Assembly: GCA_002286715.1 (NCBI GenBank)
Contig: NSJX01000030.1
Span: forward strand, 61,034 to 125,033
Reading direction: 5' to 3'
Length of the DNA stretch: 64,000 nucleotides
Origin: Dentipellis sp. KUC8613
Lineage: Eukaryota; Basidiomycota; Agaricomycetes; Russulales; Hericiaceae
The notes under the pieces were generated by a model, which was not told the DNA's origin, made no database searches, and saw nothing but the letters and a program-made list of their open reading frames with translations. Made by a program: the position numbers and the translations under genes. Position 1 is the stretch's first letter; each line of letters opens with the position of its first letter. Below, piece after piece: positions 43,601 through 55,062 of the stretch.

Positions 43601-43908
43601 GATTTTCCATCCTAATATACGGTATAGATACTGCCTTCAAAGTGACACAAGATTTCGCCTACAACACAAAATACATCGAGGCAAACGAAAACATCGTCAA
43701 GGCCTGCGAGAACGAGCTGGCGCTCCTGAAGGACATCAACACGGGCCTCGACACGCGGCACTGGTGGAAGTGGTTGATCGGCACGCGCAGTGCTACTCAG
43801 CTGCGCGCGCATTATCTCTTGAAGAAAATGCGCAAGGCCGAGACGTTGGTGGAGCAGCTGGACAAGAAGAACGTAGAATTGAAGGCGGTGTTGAAGCAGT
43901 TCAATTGA
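40655..43908 (+). CDS. YME2: Mitochondrial escape protein 2 (Yme2 / RNA12)
   Basis: Yme2 is a mitochondrial inner-membrane protein with an RRM-type domain facing the matrix side and a P-loop domain; yeast mutants lose mtDNA to the nucleus more often. The start is ATG 40,655 (MLRTRTRARPLSSALLRPPR), an Arg-rich mitochondrial presequence. Then come LFADSLFPIRLGIWE, VRHYFGLFRQELVLDRLKQI, FRYTGDASALQRIEADL, the RRM part PYGRIVNYSP and RAAFLAFSDIRSAVIARNVV, the membrane segment IFLPVLVFLLGTLTYT, and the Walker A motif FVHGPQGSGKTRML. After that, PVVVVDMALLIEAPSDA, VIDVLPIVVLKNFETGPG and HVVVVSNNRENSKRMAK (Walker B/sensor region). The C-terminus is coiled (KMRKAETLVEQLDKKNVELK), ending TGA 43,906-43,908. 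About twelve short introns, over 800 aa. Confidence 0.88.
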
Positions 43909-44179
43909 GCGGCCGTGGATGATTTGGAAGGCGGAGGGTACTATATCCAGTTGCTATATCCAGTTAACTATTACTAGCAAACCGCGCATGTAATGTACCA
44001 CTACTCACGCTCAAATAGCATAGCACAAACTATGTGGACGAGCAGTCACTTGTTACCTTCAGAAGGCGACGGCCTCGGATCCTAACAAGCGCAAATACGC
44101 GGCAGCATCACCGTACTTGCGCTGTACGATAACCACACTTTGACTAATCCCACTTGTTAACAGCGCAGTAGAGCCCATC

Positions 44180-46439
44180 ATGGAGAACCCAGGGCACCTG
44201 TTGTCTCTAAAAGTGATGCGCGTATCTGTACGTAGTAGGCGAGCTTGACGTCGAGCCAGCACTCACCCCGCCTCCCTTCATAAGTAGCGGCCCGCTCTAG
44301 CCAGCGCCTGGGAGCCTTTCTACTCGAGCTCGCCCTCGCTCTCCGCCCACTCTACCGCCTCCGTGCTCTCCCTCCAAGGCAAAACTCCCCTGCCAGGGCA
44401 CCCCAAGACGCTGCGCGACCTCACGAATGTCACGGAGCTGCTCACGCTGCCGTCCGCGTTCGGCGCGATCCAGCTCGGCGAGACGTTCTCGGGCGCGCTC
44501 GCGGTGAACAACGAGACGGCGGTCGTGGTCGACGGCGTGACGCTGCGCGTCGAGATGCAGACGGCGACGAACAAGATCCTCCTCGCCGAGCTCGGCGGGC
44601 CCGCGCACAGCCTGGCCGCTGGCGACACGCTTGAGACGATCGTGCACCATGAGATCAAGGAGCTCGGCCAGCATGTGCTCGCGTGCACGGTCACGTATCT
44701 GCTCCCGCCGGGCGCGAGGCAACCTGTGTCTGCGACTGTGGCGGACCCGAGTGCGGATCCAGATGTGCAGACGTTCAGGAAGTTTTATAAGTTTGCGGTG
44801 CGTGGTGATGTGATTATCTGAAGTTCGTGTATATCTTATGAATGTTGTGTCATTGCATAGGTCACGAATCCGCTTTCCGTGAAGACCAAAGTGCATACTC
44901 CCCGGTCCCCTTCAGCGCTGCTTGACAGAACCGAGCGGGAGAAAGTCTTCCTTGAAGTCCACATACAGAATCTCACGCAAGATCCTATGTGGTTCGAGCG
45001 CGTCGTGCTAGACCCGGCACAGGGCTGGCAGGCAGAAGACGCGAACGTCATACAGGCCGCGTCTAACACGGACGGCAAAGGCGATTCCTTCAGCCTTTTT
45101 TCGGGAAGCATGGCTATGATGCAGCCGCAAGATACACGACAGTACTTGTATATCCTTAGCGCAACCAGCATACCTTCTTTCCCTGTACATCATGCACCGG
45201 GAAGCGTGCTACCCCTCGGCAGACTCGACATATCCTGGCGCTCCCAGCTAGGAGAGCCTGGCCGACTTCTAACTTCCGTAAGCTGTCTCTTTTACACGTC
45301 GCCCGATCCTGCTAATTCCCGTCCAGATGCTCTCCCGCCGCATCCCCCTGCTTCCAGCCACCCAAGTGCAAGCTCCTCGCCAACCAGCCTCTGCTCTTCC
45401 CCTGCATCTTCAGCGTTCAGCAACCGTCGCCGCCGCGCCAGCCTCACACCATTCCCGACCGCCCTCGCGCTCCAGCACACCTCCCATCGGACCCGTTCCC
45501 TATAGACCAGGCTCGCCCTTCCGCAACCGCCCGCCTTCCGTTCCCCCAGCACGCCCTCAAAGCCCCTCCTCCTTCACATCCGCCGGCGCCGCCATCTCCA
45601 CGCCCGGGTCCGGATCGAGCATCCCGCTCGTACCCACCACAGACACAATCGACGTCGACCTCGCCGTGCGCTCCATCCCGCGCGGTACAGGTGCAATACG
45701 CGTCGACACGCCCTTCACCATCGCGTGCACACTCAACGTCGCCGCGCCCGTGCAGCCTATCCCCGGGCGTGCGCGCGTCATCGCGCTCGCCGTACAGCAT
45801 GTGCAACTACCACAGCCGGGACAGAACGTACCCATTAGTGCAGGCGCGCCTGTCGTATCGGACCCCACGTCGCCGCGCGTGCATGCGCTAGGGACGACCA
45901 CGCCGACGTCCGCATCGGGCACGGCGATCAGCGGCCCGTTCTCCCTGCTGGACGACCGGACGCTCGTCGGCTCCCCGCGAGCGACGACGTTCGAGGAGGC
46001 GGGCATCGGTCTCGGTGCGGAGGGCCCACGCATGCTGCCCCCGCCCACCCCCACGCCCGGCGACGAAGAGCGCTACGCGCGGACGGCGGGCGTGAAGTAC
46101 GTCGGGCCGTCGACGGTGTTCCTGCCGCCCCTGCACCTGCGGCCGCCGCGGCCGACGACGATCCCGGACGGGGAGAGCGACGACGAGTCAGCGGAGTCGG
46201 TGTCTGTGGAGGACACGAAGACGCTCAAGGCGGAGGGCACGTGGGACGTCGAGCTCGTGTACATGCCGACGCGGAGCGGCTTCATGGCGGTGGGCGGGCT
46301 GCGCGTGTTCTTGGTCGAGGATCGGTTTGAGATCGTTGCGGAGAGCGGGCATGTGCTGGATGCGGAGCGCAGGGCGCCGCCGATGCAGAAGCTGAGGGAG
46401 TGGGATGTGATTGGGGAGGTGTGGGTTGATTCGCACTGA
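44180..46439 (+). CDS. TRAPPC13-like protein (DUF974 family)
   Basis: A homolog of trafficking protein particle complex subunit 13, part of the metazoan/fungal TRAPPIII tether acting in Golgi and autophagy traffic (family knowledge). Start ATG 44,180 (MENPGHLLSLKVMRVS). Intron 44,228-44,287 joins to RPALASAWEPFYSSS. Family blocks are LTLPSAFGAIQLGETFSG, VVVDGVTLRVEMQTATNKI, HHEIKELGQHVLACTVTYL, FRKFYKFA spliced to VTNPLSVKTKVHT, FLEVHIQNLTQDPMWFERV and LGRLDISWRSQLGEPGRLLT. After that the protein departs from the usual length: a Pro/Ser-rich low-complexity insert of more than 100 aa is followed by a domain with IDVDLAVRSIPRGTGAIRVD and TFEEAGIGLG, ending VELVYMPTRSGFMAVGGLRV. The total is about 700 aa, against roughly 420 for animal members. 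The extended C-terminus is in-frame and ends at TGA 46,437-46,439. Confidence 0.8.
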
Positions 46440-46642
46440 GTAGTTGTTGCGGTTATGTACAGCTACCTGGTGCTGTATTTATGGGCCATGCAGTTCTTGT
46501 TTCTGATATAGAACCACGCATCCGGAAAATATTAGCTCTTGTTACGAGGTCGTGATGCAATGAGGAATATGATAAACTAATAAAGGTCCAGGCAGACAAC
46601 TCGAAAGGTTCCAGATCCTTATATTACTTTGCTGCCGCAGAC

Positions 46643-48481
46643 TCATACTGCCTGCCAGGGATGGCTGACCAGTCTCTGCACCGCGATCAGCGCTTGGTAT
46701 CGTACATCGGGGTTTTCGTGTGTCATCAGTTCCATGACACGGGTCTTCGCGCCCAGGTCGGTCAGTATCCTGCGCGGAAGTGTTAAGCGTTGGCAAGACG
46801 GGATATCATGGCTCTTACTTCTTCCCGCGCTCGTAATGTTTTACGTATTGTCCGATGTCGTGCGCAGCCACGGCAAGCATGGTAGTGTCCCGAGTGTCTT
46901 GGAGAAGCTCGATTAGCCGCCTAGGATGTAGAAGTTAGAAAATCTCCGGACTGCATAGCCGGAGTAGAAGAAGGCTACTTCAGGTAAGCGTAGTTGTTCT
47001 CATTCAGCTTCACCGCGTTCTCTTTCCAGAACATGTCAGACTCATGCACAGGTGTCCATGAGAGATGACCAGAGGTGAGTTCCGAGGTATATTCGTCCCA
47101 TGTCCTGATATGTAAGCTTAGCTTGCATACAATATGTCGGATCGATAGTACCCACGTCAAGCTCTCGAATCTGGTCTTGAGCTCATCCCGAAGGTATTGC
47201 ACATCCTCTATGATGTCCTCGTCGGACCATTTGCGGGTTGCCAGGTTGTTGCAGAATGGTAGCAGCTCGCTGACGAGCATAGCAGGCAAATTGGCTGATG
47301 GCGCCTTTGAGACCAGGTTCTACGCGAACTCGGAAATCAGGATCTAGCGGATACGGAAGAGGTTCATTCGTACCCTCAGAGTGGCAATGATGACACGGAT
47401 CACCTTCTCCTTTACAGCTGCCTGGGCAACATCAACGAATAGGGGTATCACATCGTATTTCCTGGGATGTATTAGACTCACAAGAGACCTTCCCGAGATT
47501 AACTCACTTGTTGATTTTCTCCGCAACATCCTGCTCGAAGCTTAGCAGCCAGAAGCAGAAGCAGACCTGGTAGTTCATTTGAGGACCAGGTTTTGACTTC
47601 AAGATGTTTACCAGACTAGTCGGCAATAAGTAGACACATCTAGTGAAATTCAAGGCGACTCACGCAGTGAGGAGGGCAGGAATCTCCCAGACCGCTTTAC
47701 GGACTTCGGGGCGTGGCAGTAATGCTTCGAGGCATTGGACAGCAACATCCTGCTTATGGGGAGAGGTGCTTTGGACAAAAGACGTAAGCGCGCGAAGGAA
47801 CGGTTGGAGTTGGTGCGACTGCAACGGCGCGGTCTCTGCACTGGAAGCATTGGTAGTTATTATGCGTTCAATAATTGTATGCGTTCAATAATTGCACGTC
47901 AAAGAATACATACCAGAGGAGGACGGTGAGAATCTGAGCAGACTTGAGCTGAACAAAGTCGTCCTGGGTCTCAAGGGCACTGAAAGATATCAATGACGTA
48001 TTCTGGACTGGTTGGGATGTACTCACCGAAGCAAGGCGCCGTACGGCAGTTCTGGATCCGACTCACATGCTCTTGTGAAGAGGGGTATCCGCTCGTCGTG
48101 GTCTACATGGCGGTGAGACTGGCAGTGGACTATATACCGAGCTGGCACGAACCGATCAGAGCGTCCGCAATCAGTGTAAGGATGCATTGCATCGTATCTA
48201 CGCGCTGCAGGTTCTTGAGGAGGCGCAGATAGAGAAGGGCGTATGATGGGCCATCGGAGAGAAGGATAGACTCAGTCTTTGCTTTGGGCTGTCTGTCTAC
48301 CTTCTTGATCTTGACGAGGTCGTCCTGAGAGATATGACCTGCGCGCTGGTATCCCTAGGACGGCTTCAGCGACCGCAGAGAGAGGATATGCACGGCAACA
48401 AACCTCCCATGGGACTGTCTTTGCACGTATCTTGGCGGTGTAGTCGTCTACATAGGCGTTGGAGACGAGGGATAGGGCCAT
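46643..48481 (-). CDS. VMA13: V-type proton ATPase subunit H
   Basis: Subunit H is the regulatory HEAT/ARM-repeat subunit of the V1 sector that turns on proton pumping by the assembled vacuolar ATPase. The start is ATG 48,481 (MALSLVSNAYVDDYTAKIRA). Later exons give RYDVIPLFVDVAQAAVKEKV, ANLPAMLVSELLPFCNNLAT, RKWSDEDIIEDVQYLRDEL, LTSGHLSWTPVHESDMFWKE, NAVKLNENNYAYLKRLIELL, AAHDIGQYVKHYERGKKI and a C-terminus MELMTHENPDVRYQALIAVQ followed by RLVSHPWQAV and TGA at 46,643. These are the most conserved parts of the family. About eight or more exons, around 440 aa. It is divergent from mL46, 158 bp apart. Confidence 0.88.
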
Positions 48482-48639
48482 GGTGCGGTACTATAGGCTC
48501 TACTAGCGCGAGCGCGACGGGGCCAAACGAGGCAAGGCGCGCGTCGGGATGTCTCCCACGGCCAGCGCTAAGCCGGCGCTAAGCCAGCGCGAGTCTCTTT
48601 CTGTTTTCTTGTAGCTCGCGCCGACCCGCGTTCCTCACC
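48482..48639. promoter_or_regulatory. Shared promoter gap VMA13 / mL46 with short repeat
   Basis: The gap of 158 bp between divergent start codons holds two and a half copies of the 11-bp unit CRGCGCTAAGC (48,563-48,573, 48,574-48,584 and 48,585-48,590). No TATA box is obvious. The repeat may serve both genes, but this is inference. Confidence 0.4.
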
Positions 48640-49596
48640 ATGTCCTCCCGCTCCCTCTGGGCTTCATGTTCGCGACGCGCCCCACTCCCTAGCTCCCGTC
48701 GGGCTTTCGCCTCAGAGGCGCCCCGCCCTAAGAAACCCTCACGCGCCGCCCTCCAGACTGCCGTCGTCCTTAACCGCTCCCCAATCATCACCCGCACCCC
48801 CTCCCTCTTCGAGCGCGCCTACTATAACTACCAGGCCCGCATCCAGCGCGCGCTGCACAATCCCTTCCCTTACGAATTCTACTTCAAACCCGGCTCGCCT
48901 CTCGAGGCAAAGTTCAGCATCGAGGAGCGCCGCAGGGACCGCAAGGCGTTCGGGCCCGGCTTTGGTGCAGACAGCGAGGATGCGCGCAGTACATTGACGG
49001 CGGAGGATCTGAAAAAGTTCGGCCAAGAAGAGGAGGAGAACACCGTGTCGCGTGTGCACGCGAGCGACCTCTCGGGTAACGTGAAGAGCCTCGACCGGAA
49101 CGGACAACGCAACCTTTACCTTCTTGTGCAACAAAAGAAGGACGGCAAGGATGCGTGGGTTTTCCCTCAGGGAGATGTCAATGCAGGCGAGCTTCTGCAT
49201 GAGGTACGTGAGACACGGTTCGCCGACAACTATGCTTGCTCACAGCTTCCTGTAGGCTGCAGAACGCCGTTTGTTGAGTCAGTGTGGTGACGCGATGGAC
49301 ACATGGATCGTCAGCCGGAACCCCATAGGGCTGCACGAGATTCTGCCCCCGACACCTCCGACTGACCCTGCCGTACCACCCAAAGTACGTCCACACTCGA
49401 TCACCTTAGCTCCCCGTTGGCTCACGCAAGCGACCAGACATGCATCTTCTTTTTCAAGGCACACATCATGGCTGGCCAGGTCCATCCCGATGGCAAGTCT
49501 GTAGCTGATTTCGCCTGGCTCACAAAGCAGGAGATAGAGGAGCGAGTAGCCCCAGACTATTGGCACAGTGTCAAGGATATTTTATCTGACTTCTAG
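48640..49596 (+). CDS. MRPL17: Mitochondrial large-subunit ribosomal protein mL46
   Basis: mL46 (yeast Mrpl17) is a mitoribosome large-subunit protein with a Nudix-like fold that has lost catalysis. The start is ATG 48,640 (MSSRSLWASCSRRAPLPSSR), a mitochondrial presequence ending near RRAFASEAPRP. Then come VLNRSPIITRTPSLFERAYY, NYQARIQRALHNPFPYEFYF, KFSIEERRRDRKAFGPGFG, NLYLLVQQKKDGKDAWVFPQ and GDVNAGELLHE. Intron 1 joins to AAERRLLSQCGDAMDTWIVS and intron 2 to TCIFFFKAHIMAGQV and FAWLTKQEIEERVAPDYW, ending TAG 49,594-49,596. Three exons, about 285 aa. The standard Nudix Glu box (REXXEE) is replaced by HEAAERRL, as expected for the non-catalytic ribosomal members. Confidence 0.88.
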
Positions 49597-49728
49597 ATCT
49601 ATCTTAATTCACCCTTCGCATCTCTTAATCTATCACACTCGGGCTGGTTGCCTCACAGATAATCGCGCATTGCGCTATATGTCAGAGATACACTGTCGGA
49701 ACATCCAGGCTGACAAGACGCTGCTAGA

Positions 49729-51178
49729 CTACCTCGGCCCCGCAATTGCCTTCGTCTTTTTCTGTGCATCGTCGAAGCGGCGCACAATAACTTCACACTT
49801 TGTCGTCTTGCAAATGTGCTTGGACTTAGCCTTTATCGCGTCCGAGATGAGCGTGAACCCTGCCGCACGCTCCACGGTATCGACTGCCGTGGCTTCAGTC
49901 AGCTGTCCCCGATCAGTGAAAGAGGAAAAGTGCGTACTAGGGACCACGAAGGTCTCCAACGGTGCCTCGTCGGGAATAATAGCGTTAGGGAGGACGAACG
50001 CGCCCGTCGAGATTTCGTGGACGTCAGGCGTGGAGGGAGACGAAGGCCGCGTTGTGAGAACAACTTTCGCGAAGTGAGTCGGCACTGCGACGTTAGGCGG
50101 GTTGCCAATGACCTCGTAGGTCTGCGGAGCATGAATTCAAGGTCAAGCTTTCAATCACGGCGCCGAAGGGACACAGAATCGTTACTGACCACCCGCCATT
50201 TGCCATCGCCGTCTTTTCGGGGAAGGTACAATGGTACCGTGAACACATAAACATCCGAGAAGGAACCTGTCAAGCGACGGCACCAGTCCTCGAGGTATGC
50301 CCAGTCTACAAGACGCTTGCGTGAGTCAGATCATTCTACACAATGATCAAAGGTGCACGGACAGTGACGGTTGAAGCCAGCACCGACTTGAGGCGCGATG
50401 TTAGTGAGGAGGAACGTCTCGTCCATCGCTGACTGCACACACATGGCCTTAGTACGAGCTCCGGTTGAGTAGCATAAAACGCATACCTGAGATATCTTCG
50501 CATCCGCTGCGGGAACCCTAGTCGCACGACATTCAGTACTGTCTGACTCGTCCGCGTACCAGAACACCAACTCACATATGGCCACGGTCATACCCACTGC
50601 GGAAATAATCCTGCAGCCTCGCGCGGAACGGAAGGGGTATCGCCTCGTCCTCGGCAAAGGCAGACTTGCCACGGTCGCCTTTCTCGTCGTCAGATGATAG
50701 TCCTTTGATCGCGGAGCGGCCAAGAGATGAAAGCGTTAGGTGTTCGGCTGTCTGCAATTCAGTAAGACAGCGTTGGTTGAGCACTGGAATGCCAGGTTTA
50801 CTACGCACCCATGCAGGATGACGGAGACGGCGGTCATACGCAGCCACATACGCCTGGCGTTCGAGCACATCATTTACGGGAACTGCGGGTGTACAAAATT
50901 GAACCCGTGTCCCGACAACTAAGCAGAGCAAAGACGCACGCACCAGGGTTGCTGTACTTCGATAGATGAGCACCCGGAACAAGTGGGCCCGGAGCAACAG
51001 AGACACGAGTTTCGCCTTTGGGACCGACGTGAACTGGAGGTGCCGGTTCTGCTGGACGGGCAGCAGGAACGACGGCGGCCTCTTTCTTGCGGTTTGCCCC
51101 GAGGGCGGTCGCGACACCTCCGCCGACGACTGCGCCTACAGCGAAGCAGGCGACGCGCACAAGGCTTGAGCTCGGCAT
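49729..51178 (-). CDS. NUC1: Mitochondrial DNA/RNA non-specific nuclease Nuc1 (EndoG type)
   Basis: Nuc1 is a beta-beta-alpha metal nuclease in mitochondria that cuts DNA and RNA, and takes part in mtDNA turnover and cell death. The start is ATG 51,178 (MPSSSLVRVACFAVGAVVGG), a hydrophobic N-terminal anchor. Then come VLERQAYVAAYDRRLRHPAW, TAEHLTLSSLGRSAIKG and FRSGYDRGHM with catalytic His in DRGH. Split across an intron this gives VPAADAKISQ, and next ETFLLTNIAPQVGAGFNRHY with the metal-binding Asn, WAYLEDWCRRLT, YVFTVPLYLPRKDGDGKW and NPPNVAVPTHFAKVVLTT. The C-terminus is ISDAIKAKSKHICKTTKCEV ending at TAG 49,729. Six or seven exons with clean GT-AG sites. All catalytic residues are kept, so the enzyme looks active. 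Confidence 0.9.
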
Positions 51179-51880
51179 TAGAGGGAAGGATGGAAATGGG
51201 AAAAGACCTTGCTGGCGCACGCCCGTACTGCGAGGAGGGCTAAGAATACCGCGACGCGCTCAGACGCGTCTCTCGCGAACACGTGGAAGGTCCTCATCCC
51301 GCCTTCCTGGCAAATTGGTGGTCAAATTTTCGCAGCGTTCGAGGCTCTGAGCACAAAATTTCCAGAGATCGTCCATGCAGCAGAAAAATAGATTCACAAC
51401 CCCGAACATATATATACCAGATGCTACTGGCCTCTATTACGACGCAGTCATACAGCGGAAATTCAAGGAGCGAGAAAGAAAGCATAGATAACGATGTATG
51501 TAAACAGTCAGGTATGATATATCAAACTGGGAGCATTGTGTGAGAGCGGATAAGGATTCGATGAAGTGAATTTTTGATCTTGCACTGCAAAGAACTCAAG
51601 TAGTGGGTGGCGAACGTGGACGGCAATGAATGAAAGGAGAGGGCTAACTTCAGAACCAGAAGTGATCGGCTTTAATGAGTTATACAAGATCAATAAGACG
51701 CAAGCAACGCTGAAGCTGAGGCAAGGCAAAAACGAGGGAAGTGGGTCAAGTCAGGAGGAAAGACGGACCATCATGAACAGAAAACCATTATATGATGTAG
51801 CAAAAAAAGCAAGTGTCCTCCGAGACCGATAAAATAACTCTTCTCCAGTTTCCGACCAGCAATTAATGCACGCATCTTCC

Positions 51881-53690
51881 TCACATTTCGAGCGGTTCGT
51901 GGGACCGAGCCTCCAGGCCGCCGCGGGAGACGCCCTCGCCGACAGCGGTGCGCTCCCTCCTGGTGCCGAAGCCCGTTACTCCGGGACCCCGGGGCTGCCG
52001 TACAACGCCGCTCGTGGGACTCTCAAGCCTGTCGTTGTCCCTACCGACGACGCCGGAGACGCTTGCAGGAAGGCTCGGCACAGGAGGGACTGAGTTGGCA
52101 AAGGCATTGCCAAACAGCGCGCCAAATCCACCGGGGGAACGGCGGGAAGGCGAGGCGATGGTCGCATAGCCCTCGCGAATGTTGCCGTTCGACGAGCGCG
52201 TATTCAAGCGCGGAGCTTGAGTATGCAGCGTCTTCATGTCGGGCATTGACTTCTTTGCGCGTAAGGTCTGCGAGAGAGGCGATGGCGAAGTGGGAGAAAG
52301 GTACGCAGACGGGGTGCGAGTCAGACCAGGGGGGTTCACGCGGATCGCCTGCTGAGCCCTCTGCAATTCATGTCAATGACGGAAAGCCTTCTTAACAATG
52401 GAAACTGACCTTCTCAGGGTCGATGCGAGTCACCACAGCATACCGCTCTTCGCCCTCGCCAACGGAGTAGTGATAGACGCCCAGCTTCTGAGCGACGAGG
52501 TGGACAACCCGGCGCTGCTTGGGGCTTAAAGTACGGGAAAAGGCGAGTTCGTCCCTCATGTGGTCGTCCTTGAATAATAGGATGCGCGAATAGATCTCCA
52601 GTGTAGACGGGTCGTTTAGATCCAGTTCGTTTGATGAGGCCGACTTGTTGCTGGGGGTGGTCGAGAGCATCGGAGGCGGCGTCTGAATCCCATATGGCTG
52701 TGGTACAGGCATAGGCGGGGGGTTCGGAGGAGAGTACTGCTGCTGGAAGGTTGCGCCGGTCGAGAAGGAACGCTGGGGAGTGAACGTCGGCGGAATAATG
52801 GGACCAAAGTCGTCGTACTGGGGCTGCTGGATACCCTGCTGAACAGCTTGATGTTGCTGCTGCTCTTTCTCGAGTTGCATGGACCTCATACGCCGGATCG
52901 CCTTCTCTCGTTCGATGCGCTCTTTCTCCCCAGCCTGGAGGACCTTTTTGTACTCGACGCGCAGCTTGCGACCCTGGACATCGAACCCGTTGAGGGCAGC
53001 CACGACGGCATCTGCATCAGAGGCCTGCCTGAAGTTGGCGAAGGCGAGGCCGCGGAAGGAACCAGACTGGTCGAGGTGATAGTTAAAGGCGTAAGGCGTA
53101 GGGATGGCGAGCGACGACTACGAGGGCAATTTTGAATATTGACATGTCGCTGAGACAGAGTGACGTTGGACTCACAATGATGTCCAGGAGTGTCTCGCGT
53201 TTGACATTAAATGGGATGTTTTTAATGACGATGGCAGTGGGTATAATTTCGTCGTCGAATCCCATCGAGGGTGTGCCTGGAGCGTTGATGTGTGGGAGAG
53301 GTGGTGATCCACCCCCCGAAGACAGGTCAGAATTGTTGGGGGGTGAAAGAGAGCGGTTGTCAGCAAAAACTCCTCCATTGTCCAGCCATTGCTGATGGAA
53401 TGGAAGAATATGATAAGAAATAGGTCGAAATCGGGAATGATCACGGAGACAGTACGCACAGAAGGAAGACCACCGCGAGCGGGCTTATTCTTGAGAGGAG
53501 ACTGGCTCATGCTGAGGGGGTTGTATTGGGACTGACCCGGAATAGAAGGAGACGTCTGGAAGTGATATTGAGGTCTACCGTTGCCGCTGCCGTTGCCGTC
53601 GTAATCGTAAGTGTCGTGCAAACGTTGCTGAGAGGGCTGGGAAGAGAGCGACAGCGAGCCGATATCCGGAGTGGGAGAAGATGAAGTCAT
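51881..53690 (-). CDS. RRM plus R3H RNA-binding protein (Pin4/Cip type)
   Basis: The protein combines an RRM with an R3H domain, like fungal Pin4/Cip proteins that bind mRNA in stress and cell-cycle control (family knowledge). The start is ATG 53,690 (MTSSSPTPDIGSLSLSSQPS), a disordered Ser/Gln-rich leader. The RRM begins IIPTAIVIKNIPFNVKRETL and continues after an intron as IPTPYAFNYHLDQSGSFRGL, AFANFRQASDADAVVAALNG and DVQGRKLRVEYKK. A charged helix (EKERIEREKAIRRMRSMQLE) and a Gln/Pro-rich stretch follow. The R3H part is LEIYSRILLFKDDHMRDELA, SPKQRRVVHLVAQKLGVYHY and ERYAVVTRIDPEK. The C-terminal tail is Ser/Pro/Arg-rich, ending at 51,881. Four or five exons, about 590 aa. Confidence 0.82.
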
Positions 53691-55062
53691 GATATCCTGG
53701 AGAGGAGAGACAAAGGATACTTATGGGCTATGAACCGTTCGTAAAGAAGAGGAGGAACTGGAAGGGAACAAGAGTGTAGGAGATCACGAAAAGAACATCG
53801 AATGCTGGGCTCCAGCACCGGCGCCAATATTCCGCCACGAGGCCCGCCCTTATTACTCCATAACTGTCTTTCGACCCCCTCCTTTGCTACCTCATCCACA
53901 CATTGTGCCTGCGTTCTCCTTTGCTTCTCACCCATAATCATGTCCTCACATACCGCCTGTTTTTCCAGCCAAACGTCTGCCCGCATCACTACCGGGCTTG
54001 CCTCTATTCTTTGCAGGTCCGGCACAGGCCGGCGGATGGCCAATTCTGCCGGCCGACCCCGCTGCGGCGGAGGCATCTGAGCAGACCCGCACATCATTCG
54101 AGATCTCAACAGCCTCTGTGATGTGCATGAGACGTCTTGGTGTGCTTCGTCGATTCAATGATGGCGTTTCGGTGATGCTGCAGCGCAAACAAAATTGGGT
54201 TCAAACAAGTGAAAACCAGTCGCACCGCTTCCGGAGTGAACACGGTCTATGACGGTACTTGAGCTGGAGGGCGGGGACCCAGATGCCAGATAAGATTGTG
54301 TGCTATCCAAGGGTGCAAGCCATGCTGCAGGATAGGAAAATGCTAACAGCAGATTGTTTCGGAGGAACTCGGTCCAAGTTGGTTGGAGCATCGCACTGAC
54401 GCATGCCCAGAGTCGCGTACGTCTGTGTATGCCCCCCAAGGCCGTCACCTACCAGCAACGTCGACAGATGACTATGTACCTCTCTGGAGTATTGGATTCT
54501 CAAAAGTGGGCCTAGTATCAGGTCTGGCGAGCTTGATCATGAAAAGGCCAGGACGGAGGATGAGAATGTCGTTAATGAATGGGGCTTATGTATATGGCTT
54601 AGAGCCAAAAATATCCAAACTTTCCATCGGGCGCCCGCCGCGGGGGTTTGTCCAGTTGGCCTGAGAAGACTTCTGAAGAGGTCTACAGGCAGAGACATTG
54701 ATCTATGGTCTCTGAGAAATTAAATACAAGTAAGCTTCAGTGGCGGCAAGAACGGGAAAAAGACCATTCGGTTTACATCGTATGGGTCATCCCTTAGACT
54801 AGACAAGCTCCTTCTACGCCATGCTTGGCAACATTCGAGGGCATTCCACGCCAAGGGTGGTGCAAGAGTTGTATTCAGTTCACCTGCAGCTGGTCGACGT
54901 AATCACCCTACGCACGTGCAGCTAAGCGCGCAAGGCGCTTACATGTATGCATCCGCTTGGGTACTCAGGCTGACTCGGAGATAAGTGTACTACTTCAAGT
55001 TGCAACTGCTCCCCCCCCCACCATCTACTTCAACATCTGCCACTGGGTTCTCTAGTGCCGTC
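53691..55062. other. Intergenic, no gene seen
   Basis: This is the divergent gap between the RRM/R3H gene and the acid phosphatase gene. Minus-strand ORFs between 53,687 and 54,448 are short, lack motifs and probably lie in 5' untranslated DNA. No repeat or mobile-element end was noticed. Confidence 0.4.
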
